The translations under genes and the position numbers were made by a program. Under the pieces are notes generated by a model, which was given only the letters and a program-made list of their open reading frames with translations, did no database searches and was not told where the DNA came from. From the NCBI GenBank assembly GCA_030041005.1, contig JASHOR010000141.1:1-45194 (forward strand): 45,194 bases of DNA. Reading direction: 5' to 3'. The stretch comes from Xanthobacteraceae bacterium. GTDB lineage: Bacteria > Pseudomonadota > Alphaproteobacteria > Rhizobiales > Xanthobacteraceae. Positions 32,609 to 39,890 of the stretch are shown here, piece after piece (within the stretch, counting starts at the first letter, position 1; each line of letters opens with the position of its first letter).

Positions 32609-33365
32609 TTACCGTGGCTTGGTCTGGTAACGCTCGGCGCGAATCGACTGCACGACTGCGCTGCGAAAGACCGCAAGTTGCGCGGCCATGAAGCCATCCC
32701 ACAATTTCGGATCGGCGAGACCGGGAATGCAGACAATTTCATCATGCTCCAGCGCCGAAAGGGATGCGGTCACGACGTCCTCCGCGCTCATCGGGTGGGT
32801 CATCTTGCTGGTATCGATTCCCTGCGCGGCATGAAAATCGGTTTCCATCAAACCGGGTATGCAGACCTGAATGCGCACTCCTGTGCCCCTGGTTTCCGCC
32901 GCCAGGGTCTGGGTGAAGGCGAGGATGAAAGCCTTGGCGCCGGCAAAGACGGCGCGTGGAGGCAGCGGCGAAGGCGGCAAGGCGCTCGCAAGTCCGAGCA
33001 AGCCGGAAATGTTGATAATGGCGCCGCGGCCGCGGCGGATCATGCCGGGCAGCGCCGCGCGCGTCGTGCGGGCGAGTGCACGAACGTAAAGGGTGGTCAA
33101 ATCGTCGATAACCTTGGTCTGCATCGATGCAAACGGAGAAAAGCCCGCAAAGCCCGCACTGTTGATCAGGAGCGCGAGCGAATCGTTTTTGCCGAGCACA
33201 GCCTCCACTTCGCTCAAGGCGCCGGCATCGCTTAAGTCCGCGCCCAGCGCCTCAACGGCGACGCCATAGGTCTGGTGCAGCCGAGCCGCTATTTCCTTCA
33301 ATCGCGACAGGGGAGGCGCCGGTCACCAGCGCACAGCCGCGCCCCGACGCGGACAATTGTGCCAT
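32609..33365 (-). pseudogene. Frameshifted SDR oxidoreductase
   Basis: An SDR split over two frames. The start at 33365 is genuine-looking: GGGAG eight bases before an ATG, then MAQLSASGRGCALVTGAS. Just after the TGAS motif (about 33295-33312) this frame continues only to a stop near 33252. The rest of the SDR continues from KEIAARLHQTYGV in a frame offset by one base and runs to 32609, with LINSAGFAG and INISGLLGLAS. The shift falls in the dinucleotide-binding motif, so the usual GxGIG is not readable. The catalytic YxxxK motif reads FAGAK, with Phe in place of Tyr. Both changes argue for an inactive gene rather than a sequencing error alone. It lies 37 bp downstream of the UbiD-family gene on the same strand. 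Confidence 0.8.
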
Positions 33366-33402
33366 GTTGTTTCTCCCATTTGTCCCCGATGCGCCTTGGG
33401 TC

Positions 33403-34968
33403 CTACTCGACTTTCGTCCCCGGCGCGCCATCCTCGAACACCGAAACATCCGGCGGCTTGCCGGCAAAGCCGAGTTCGCTCCAGCGCGCCACGACCTGCT
33501 CGTACATCGGCTTCGACAGCTTGGTGCGCCTGGAGAACGTCTTGATGTGGCGGAAGTCCATGCAGGCGTTGATCAGCGCCTTGGAGCCCCACGGGCGGAT
33601 TTCTGGCGGATTGAGGCTCGGATCGAGAAACGTGCTCCAGGTCTCGCGCAAAATGTCGATCGATTGCGCCGGCCGCGACCGGGTCGCCATCGCCCATAAG
33701 ACTTGATGCACGTTGGTCGGATCGACGTCATCGTCGACCACGATGACGTATTTGCCGAAATAGGCGCCGCTGACGCATTGCGCGGCGAGCGCCATCGCCT
33801 GCGCGGCATGGCCGGGATATTGTTGTTTGATCGAGACGACGGTGATGCCCCAGCCGGCGGCTTCCGGGATCGACCACACGCCGACAATGCCGGGGACGCC
33901 GAGTTTCTGCAGGTCCGCCCAGATCGCCGCCGAGCGCAACGCCGCCCAGAACAGCCCGGCCTCGTTGGCCGGCCCGTCGGCCATCAGCGCGCAGGTCAGC
34001 GTCGGATTGTTGCGGAAGCGGACTTTTTCCACGCGCATGAACGGCGTGGCGCCGCTCGGCCGTCCGTAATAGCCGGTGAATTCGCCAAACGGGCCCTCGG
34101 CGAAGGTCTCGTCGGGATAAACAAAACCTTCGATGATGATCTCGGCGCGCGCCGGCAGCGGCAGTCCGGTGAGGTCGCTCTTGAACAGTTCGATCGGCGC
34201 GCCGGCGATGCCGCCGTAATATTCGTATTCGCTTTCGGTCTTCGGAAACGTCGTCGCCCCGACCAGGAACAACAGCGGATCGATGCCGTAAGCCGCCGCG
34301 ATCGGCATCGGCTTACCCATCTTCCACCACTTCTCGCGATCGAGCGTGGCGTCCTTGCCGGGCGAGGTATAGACGCCGATCTCGCGCGGCCCTTTGATCA
34401 TCATCCGGTAGGTGCCGACATTGATGCGGCCGGTTTCCGGACACTGCGTCACCACGGCGTCGCCGGTGCCGAGATAAAGCCCGCCGTCGAGCGGCCACAT
34501 GCGCTGCGCGGGAAAACGGCGGATGTCGATCGAGTCGCCGGTGACGACATTCTGATTGCAGATCGCGGTTTCGGCCGGCACTTCGCGCGGCTTCATGGTG
34601 CGACCCATCTTGCGCTGCAGCGCCTGCACCGCCTGCAGCGGATGATCCACCGGCTTCTCGCCGATCATCAGGCAGAAGCGCGACAGATTGCAGCCGATCA
34701 TGTTGTAGAGCGCGCGATGTCCCGGATGGCCCTTGATGTTTTCGAACAGCAAGGCCGGGCTTTGCTGGCTGCCGGCCAGATAGGTGATGGTGGCGGCTTC
34801 GAGATCGGGATCGACCTCGGCGGTGATGCGCTTTAATTCGCCCATCGCCTCGACCTTGGCGAGCCACGCGTCGAGATCGCTGGCGTTGGGGCTGCGAACC
34901 GCAGCCGACCCAGCGTCGTCTTGATCGGCGCGCTTGCCGGCCGAACCGACTAAAACGCTCATGTCCAT
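33403..34968 (-). CDS. UbiD-family (prenylated-FMN) decarboxylase
   Basis: 521 residues, the usual UbiD length. Conserved segments include NVGTYRMMIKGPREIGVY, with the prFMN-side arginine, the catalytic pair of glutamates in EGPFGEFTGYYG (E-x4-E), IPEAAGWGITVVSIKQQ and VIVVDDDVDPTNVHQVLWA. These enzymes reversibly decarboxylate aromatic or alpha,beta-unsaturated acids with prenylated FMN. No UbiX-type prenyltransferase gene is in the window. The ATG at 34968 follows AAGGA by seven bases. True ubiquinone-pathway UbiD is possible, but the setting (ABC importer, molybdenum hydroxylase, AAHS-like MFS) suggests a catabolic relative acting on an unknown acid. Confidence 0.9.
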   Translation of the reverse strand: MDMSVLVGSAGKRADQDDAGSAAVRSPNASDLDAWLAKVEAMGELKRITAEVDPDLEAATITYLAGSQQSPALLFENIKGHPGHRALYNMIGCNLSRFCLMIGEKPVDHPLQAVQALQRKMGRTMKPREVPAETAICNQNVVTGDSIDIRRFPAQRMWPLDGGLYLGTGDAVVTQCPETGRINVGTYRMMIKGPREIGVYTSPGKDATLDREKWWKMGKPMPIAAAYGIDPLLFLVGATTFPKTESEYEYYGGIAGAPIELFKSDLTGLPLPARAEIIIEGFVYPDETFAEGPFGEFTGYYGRPSGATPFMRVEKVRFRNNPTLTCALMADGPANEAGLFWAALRSAAIWADLQKLGVPGIVGVWSIPEAAGWGITVVSIKQQYPGHAAQAMALAAQCVSGAYFGKYVIVVDDDVDPTNVHQVLWAMATRSRPAQSIDILRETWSTFLDPSLNPPEIRPWGSKALINACMDFRHIKTFSRRTKLSKPMYEQVVARWSELGFAGKPPDVSVFEDGAPGTKVE

Positions 34969-35117
34969 GACAATATCCTTGGCCCTGGCCCACCCTTCGG
35001 GGGGCTGAGCTTATTGACTATGATGCGGCGGGGAAAGCGCTTCTGGTCTGGACAGAATCTTGATCCTGCATGGATCGAGGACCGTGCCGATCGCGGCAGC
35101 GGATTTGCGCTCCGCCG

Positions 35118-35963
35118 TTATTTGACGGCGCCGCCGGTTATGCCGCTGATGAACCGGTCGAGGAAAAGATTATAGGCGATCGCCACCGGGATGCTGGCGA
35201 TCAACGCGCCGGCCATCAGTTCGCCCCAGTAGAAGACATCGCCGCGCACCAGATCGGTGACCACGCCCAATGTCACCGGCTTTTGGTCCGAGGAGGAAAT
35301 GAACGTCAGCGCATAGACGAATTCCTGCAGAGTCAGGGTGAATGTAAAAATCACCACTGTCAGGATGGCCGGCAGCGATAATGGGACCGTCATCCTCATG
35401 AAGGCGCCGAACAAGCTGCAGCCGTCGACGATTGCCGCCTCCTCGATCTCCGGCGGCATGGCCTTGAAAAACCCCATCAACAGCCAGGCGCAGAACGGGA
35501 TGGTGAAGGTCGGGTAGACCAGCACCAGCGACCACATCGAATTCTGCAATCCGAGATCGGCGACGATCCGCGACAGCGGCAGGAACAGCAGACTCGGCGG
35601 GACCAGGTAGGTCAGGAAAATGCCGATCCCGAGCGCCTCGCCGTTGCGGCCGCTCATCCGCGCCAGACTGTAGCCGGCGGGTATCGCGGTAACCAGGGTG
35701 ATCGCGGTGACGCAGAGGCCGATGACCAGCGAGTTCAACAACCAGCGCACGAACAGCGTCTGTTCAAAAAGATAGCGGAAATGCTCGAGCGTAGGCGCTT
35801 CGGTAAACCAGAAGGGGATGTTGGTGACGTTGTAAAGATCGCTATTCGTCTTCAGCGAGGTGATCAGCATCCAGTAGAACGGGAACGCGCAGACAATCAC
35901 AAAGAATGCGACCGCGCCGTAGAACGCCGTTTCGCGCCCCGTTATGGCCAAAATGCGCCGCAT
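35118..35963 (-). CDS. Carbohydrate-type ABC transporter permease (MalG-like)
   Basis: 281 residues with six predicted membrane helices, CUT1 family. The EAA loop that contacts the ATPase reads EIEEAAIVDGCSLFGAFMRM. The opening MRRILAITGRETAFYGAVAFF places the first helix near residues 14-35. The start lies one base after the stop of the MalF-like gene, so the two are translated together. It is the last gene of the importer in transcription order; a 149-bp gap separates it from the UbiD-family gene. The transported solute is not known: CUT1 systems carry sugars, polyols, glycerol-phosphate and sometimes polyamine-like compounds. Confidence 0.93.
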   Translation of the reverse strand: MRRILAITGRETAFYGAVAFFVIVCAFPFYWMLITSLKTNSDLYNVTNIPFWFTEAPTLEHFRYLFEQTLFVRWLLNSLVIGLCVTAITLVTAIPAGYSLARMSGRNGEALGIGIFLTYLVPPSLLFLPLSRIVADLGLQNSMWSLVLVYPTFTIPFCAWLLMGFFKAMPPEIEEAAIVDGCSLFGAFMRMTVPLSLPAILTVVIFTFTLTLQEFVYALTFISSSDQKPVTLGVVTDLVRGDVFYWGELMAGALIASIPVAIAYNLFLDRFISGITGGAVK

Positions 35964-35964
35964 C

Positions 35965-36903
35965 TCAGATCTCCCGTCGCCGGATGAAACGCAGCATCCC
36001 TATCACCACGATCAGCAACACCGGCAGCATGAACAGCGAAATGGCTGCGCCGTGCGCCACGTCGCCGGAGGCGATGCCGACCTGGAAGCCCTCGAAGCCC
36101 AAGACGGAAGTTGCGCCCGAGGGCCCGCCGTTGGTCAGCAGAAAAACAATGGAGAGGTCTGTGAAAGTGAACACGATGCCGAAAATCAGCCCGATGGCCA
36201 CGATGGGCAAGATCATTGGCAGGATGATCTGGTAATTGCGGCGCCAGAAGCCGGCGCCGTCGACCGTCGCCGCATCGATCACGTCCTGCGGCACGGCGGT
36301 GATGCCGGCGAGAAAGATGACGATCGCAAATGGAAAGAAGCGCCATGCATTGATGATGATGATGCACAACATCGCCAGATGCGGGCTGCCGAGCCAGTTC
36401 GGCGCGTCGTCGCGGGTGACGATGCCGAGCGCGATCAACGTCCAATTGATGACGCTGTAGAGGGAATCGAACATCCACTCCCAGGCGATCGTGGCGAGCG
36501 CGATCGGCACCGCCCACGGCAATATGATCAACGCCCTGACGATCTTGCGCCCTGGGAACGGTCGCAGCAGCAGCAGTGCCCCGAACTTGCCCATGATGAG
36601 GCCAAGCAAGTTCGACCCGAAGGTGAAGAGGAACGTATTGCCCAACGTTTCGAGAAAAACGGGGTTCTGGATGATTTGTTCGAAATTCGCGAGACCGACG
36701 AAGCGCCAGGTGGGATCATAGAGCGTATAGGCGCTGACCGAATAATACACCGCGAGCAGGAAGGGCACGCCGACCAGCAGCAGCACATAAAGAATCGCCG
36801 GCGCGATAAAGATCGAGCCGAGCACGTCGCGCCGGTCCAGGATGAAACGAAAGCGCGAAACCGGCTTGACGGCTAGTCGTGCTGATTCGGCGATCACAGC
36901 CAT
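35965..36903 (-). CDS. Carbohydrate-type ABC transporter permease (MalF-like)
   Basis: 312 residues, six to seven membrane helices. The first helix follows FILDRRDVLGSIFIAPAILY, and the EAA loop reads DVIDAATVDGAGFWRRNYQI. It pairs with the MalG-like protein to form the translocation pore. The gene starts 16 bp after the stop of the ATPase gene and ends one base before the next permease start, so all are in one operon. The ribosome-binding site before the ATG at 36903 is weak, consistent with coupling to the upstream gene. Confidence 0.93.
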   Translation of the reverse strand: MAVIAESARLAVKPVSRFRFILDRRDVLGSIFIAPAILYVLLLVGVPFLLAVYYSVSAYTLYDPTWRFVGLANFEQIIQNPVFLETLGNTFLFTFGSNLLGLIMGKFGALLLLRPFPGRKIVRALIILPWAVPIALATIAWEWMFDSLYSVINWTLIALGIVTRDDAPNWLGSPHLAMLCIIIINAWRFFPFAIVIFLAGITAVPQDVIDAATVDGAGFWRRNYQIILPMILPIVAIGLIFGIVFTFTDLSIVFLLTNGGPSGATSVLGFEGFQVGIASGDVAHGAAISLFMLPVLLIVVIGMLRFIRRREI

Positions 36904-36919
36904 CGGCTAAATCTCTGTG

Positions 36920-37945
36920 TTAATGGCGACCGGCCCGCTTGCCATCCTGGTCGAAATGACGCAGCGCGCTGTCGCGCACGGCGAAGGAATGCCATTCCCC
37001 GGGCCGGATCCATTCGTCGGCGACGTGAGCCGGCGGAAGCTTCGCCGTGATTGCCTGCTTCGGATCGAAGCCTTCCAGTACACCGTACACGATCCGCTCG
37101 GACCCGAGATACTCGGAACGGTCGACGCGGAACTTGAACTCCGTGCAAGCCGCGTCCTTGATCATGGCTTTGGGCAGGAAATTCTCAGGGCGGAAGCCGA
37201 GGTAGCCGCCATTTTGCGCAACGATATTCATCGGCGGCGTACCGACGAAGGTTGCGACAAACCGGTCGGCGGGGTCGTCATAAATCTCCGACGGCGTCCC
37301 CATTTGCCGGACCTGCCCATGATCGATGACGGCGATGCGGTCGCCCATGCCCATCGCCTCGACCTGATCGTGGGTGACATAGATCGTGGTGACGCCCACC
37401 CGCTGCTGGAACTGCTTGATCTCCTGGCGGGCAGAGGAGCGCAATTTGGCATCGAGGTTCGACAGCGGCTCGTCGAGCAGGAGCGCGGTCGGCTCGCGCA
37501 CGAGCGCCCGTGCCAATGCGACACGCTGGCGTTCGCCGCCGGAGAGCTGACGTGGCCGGCGATCGAGAAGATGCCCGATGCCGAACATTTGCGAGGCCCA
37601 CGCGACTTTCCTTTCGATTTCGGCGCCGGGAACGCGCTGCGTGCGCAGTGGAAACGAAATATTCTTGCGCACGGTGTAATGCGGATAGAGGCCGTAGCTC
37701 TGAAACATCATCGCAACGCCGCGGGCGCGCGGCGGAAGGTCGTTGACGACGGCGCCGCCAATCATAAGGTCGCCGCTGGTCTGCTTCTCGAGCCCGCAGA
37801 TGATGCGCAGGAACGTGGTCTTGCCGCATCCGGACGGCCCGAGCAACACCATGAACTCGCCGTCGGGCACCGTCAGGCTGATGCCGTTCACAGCGGGAAT
37901 TTCATCGAATTTCTTGATGATGTCCCTGGTCGATACCGCAGCCAT
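36920..37945 (-). CDS. ABC transporter ATP-binding protein (MalK/UgpC-like)
   Basis: 341 residues. Walker A is GPSGCGKTT, the signature is LSGGERQRVALARAL, Walker B is ALLLDEPLSNLD and the H-loop is VTHDQVEAM. The C-terminal third (about 235-341) is a MalK-type regulatory OB fold with LGFRPENFLP. The ATG at 37945 has GGGAGG just upstream; the frame stays open to 38059, but that part includes a perfect hairpin and is rejected. It energises the two permeases encoded directly downstream. The C-terminus is short and ends in a basic tail. Confidence 0.94.
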   Translation of the reverse strand: MAAVSTRDIIKKFDEIPAVNGISLTVPDGEFMVLLGPSGCGKTTFLRIICGLEKQTSGDLMIGGAVVNDLPPRARGVAMMFQSYGLYPHYTVRKNISFPLRTQRVPGAEIERKVAWASQMFGIGHLLDRRPRQLSGGERQRVALARALVREPTALLLDEPLSNLDAKLRSSARQEIKQFQQRVGVTTIYVTHDQVEAMGMGDRIAVIDHGQVRQMGTPSEIYDDPADRFVATFVGTPPMNIVAQNGGYLGFRPENFLPKAMIKDAACTEFKFRVDRSEYLGSERIVYGVLEGFDPKQAITAKLPPAHVADEWIRPGEWHSFAVRDSALRHFDQDGKRAGRH

Positions 37946-38044
37946 CGAACCTCCCAGAATCCAACGTAGAACATCGGCCCCGCCGTTCCCCAAAGCGGAG
38001 CGCCGTGCTTGCGCGCTTGGCGGACAAATCAGCGGCACCGGCGA

Positions 38045-38076
38045 GTCCGGACCGCGCACGAGAGCGCGGTCCGGAC
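38045..38076 (-). promoter_or_regulatory. Perfect hairpin between binding-protein and ATPase genes
   Basis: A 13-bp GC-rich perfect stem (38045-38057 with 38064-38076) and 6-nt loop, starting nine bases past the stop of the binding-protein gene. No T-run follows. In ABC operons such hairpins often protect the 3' end of the binding-protein message so that it exceeds the membrane components; that role is inferred here. Confidence 0.65.
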
Positions 38077-38084
38077 ACCGCCAA

Positions 38085-39443
38085 TCAGGCCTTGCCGGCC
38101 CACTTCTTGAAGATGGCTTCGCACTGCTGCGTGGCCCACTTGACCGAGTCCTCGGCGGACATCTGGCCTGTCGCCGCCTTCGACATCATGTCGCAAATGA
38201 CGAAGTCGTTATAGACCTCGTCGACCGCGGGTGCGGCCGGCCCGGGATAGCCGGGAGCGGCGGACCACTCGTCTGAACTCTGCAGGACCGAGAGCTTGTC
38301 AGTCGGGTTCGACGTCGGATCGTTCGACAGGATTGGCATCGGCTTGGGCACGATGTTGGCAAAGCAAGGGTTGTTGTAGCCCTCACTCGCCTTGAAGGCT
38401 TCCGGCCAGTGATCGGCGTAGTATTTGAGGAATTCAATCGCTCCTTCCTTGTTCTTGGCGAATTTCCAGATGCCGTAGAACCCTGCGGCTGCGCCCATGA
38501 GTCGGCCGGCCGGGCCTTTGGGCGGCTTTGCCACAAAAATATCGTCGGCCAACTTCTTGTTGATTTGCTGCGCCGTGCGATAAGCGGAGATCGGATTGAG
38601 GATCAGCGAGGAGATGCCGGAATCAAGATACCGGTTATTGCTGGAGTCGTCCCACGAGAGGACCTCCGACGTCATCGCCTCCTTGTAAAGCGCGGTGACG
38701 GATTTGACCGCTTCGATCGTCTCTTTGCTGTTAAGCACGACTCGCTTGCCGGCCTTGTCCTGAACGGCGCCGCCGTAACTCCACAAAAAGCCACGCCAAG
38801 TCGTGTTCGGATCGTTGCTGTGGCCGAGCGAAGTTCCGACCGGATGGCCTTTCTTCTTAAGCTTGGCGCCGCCGATCCGCACGTCATCCCAGGTGTCCGG
38901 CTTGATCCCGATCTCGTCCCACATGCTCTTGCGATACATGGTCGGATAGTTGATGTAGAAATCCGGAAACGCGGACCAGCTCTTGTCGTCCGGGTTAAAG
39001 CCGATCTGTGTGCCGATGATGGTGGCCTTGCCGAACTTCTTCTCGGTGGATTCGACCAGGTTCGTGACGGGAATGAGAAACTTTCGATAAAGATGAGCGC
39101 CGCTGGCGCCACCGTTCCACCCGAAGATATCGTGACCCGCTCTGGCCGACGCTTCGGCGGCCGCGCGCGCTGGGATGTCCGCCTCGTTGATGTGATCGAC
39201 CGTGACCGCGATATGGTTCTTCTCGCCCCAATCCTTGGCGAACTTGTCGAACCATGTGTCGTAAGCCGGAACGAAATGGCTCCATTGCAGGATCGTCAGC
39301 GTCTTCGTGTCGGCCATCGCCGTCGACACGAACGGTGCCGACAGCGCCGGCGCCAAGCCGGCAGCGCCGGCGACGACGCCCGACGTTTTCAAGAAGTCCC
39401 GACGCGAGACTGATTGCTTTTGTTTGTTTCCTCCCGAACGCAT
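38085..39443 (-). CDS. Carbohydrate-type ABC transporter substrate-binding protein
   Basis: 452 residues. The N-terminus has a twin-arginine signal, SRRDFLKTSGVVAGAAGLAP, with cleavage likely after STAMA near residue 45. The mature part opens TLTILQWSHFVPAYDTWFDK as in extracellular solute-binding protein family 1 (MalE/UgpB-like) and has PTMYRKSMWDEIGIKPDTWD and a conserved GNSPQ-like region. It delivers solute to the ABC permeases encoded downstream. Tat export suggests that it folds before export. The ATG at 39443 follows GAGGAG by eight bases; a frame open to 39761 is antisense noise. It is the first gene of the importer operon and diverges from the molybdenum hydroxylase gene. Confidence 0.92.
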   Translation of the reverse strand: MRSGGNKQKQSVSRRDFLKTSGVVAGAAGLAPALSAPFVSTAMADTKTLTILQWSHFVPAYDTWFDKFAKDWGEKNHIAVTVDHINEADIPARAAAEASARAGHDIFGWNGGASGAHLYRKFLIPVTNLVESTEKKFGKATIIGTQIGFNPDDKSWSAFPDFYINYPTMYRKSMWDEIGIKPDTWDDVRIGGAKLKKKGHPVGTSLGHSNDPNTTWRGFLWSYGGAVQDKAGKRVVLNSKETIEAVKSVTALYKEAMTSEVLSWDDSSNNRYLDSGISSLILNPISAYRTAQQINKKLADDIFVAKPPKGPAGRLMGAAAGFYGIWKFAKNKEGAIEFLKYYADHWPEAFKASEGYNNPCFANIVPKPMPILSNDPTSNPTDKLSVLQSSDEWSAAPGYPGPAAPAVDEVYNDFVICDMMSKAATGQMSAEDSVKWATQQCEAIFKKWAGKA

Positions 39444-39890
39444 CGTACAGCTCCTCTCTAGACAGGTTGATTCTAAGTCGTTGACGCTACTCCCAATTGC
39501 TTGCTTCGCCGGAATTGTCCGGCGGATATGGACGCGCTGTTTGACCCGATCATCCTCGGCGTCCGCTTGTTGGACAGAAGCCCCCGCAAGAGCATGCATT
39601 CCGATCATGACATCGGCAAACTGTCGCAACGCTACCACCGGGCGGCACTCGAGCCAAGGGCCGGCCCGGGCCGGGCCGCTGCCCAACAGTGTCAGGACGC
39701 CGCACCTGATGACGGCGTAAAACCCAGACAGCCAGTCCATTGAGCCGTTGTGCCCCGCCAAGGCTGCGGTTTCGCAATCCCCGATAACGGCGTAATCTTC
39801 GATCTTCGAGGCCGTCGCGGCGCCGCTTGCCCCGAGTTACAGCGCCGCAATGCGCCACGTCGTTCCAGTCCTGCAAGGAGCCAATCGCTG
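39444..39890. other. 447-bp divergent intergenic region
   Basis: This separates the ABC importer operon (minus) from the molybdenum hydroxylase (plus). Open frames exist on both strands, but none has a ribosome-binding site or recognisable homology. There is a small 6-bp hairpin near 39508-39523 and a GC-rich palindromic tract near 39660. No regulator gene or clear operator was identified. Promoters of both units are expected here. Confidence 0.5.

Noticed and set aside
39444-39761. N-terminal extension of the sugar-binding protein to 558 residues
   Set aside because: It would bury a twin-arginine signal peptide more than 100 residues inside; the ATG at 39443 has an excellent ribosome-binding site.
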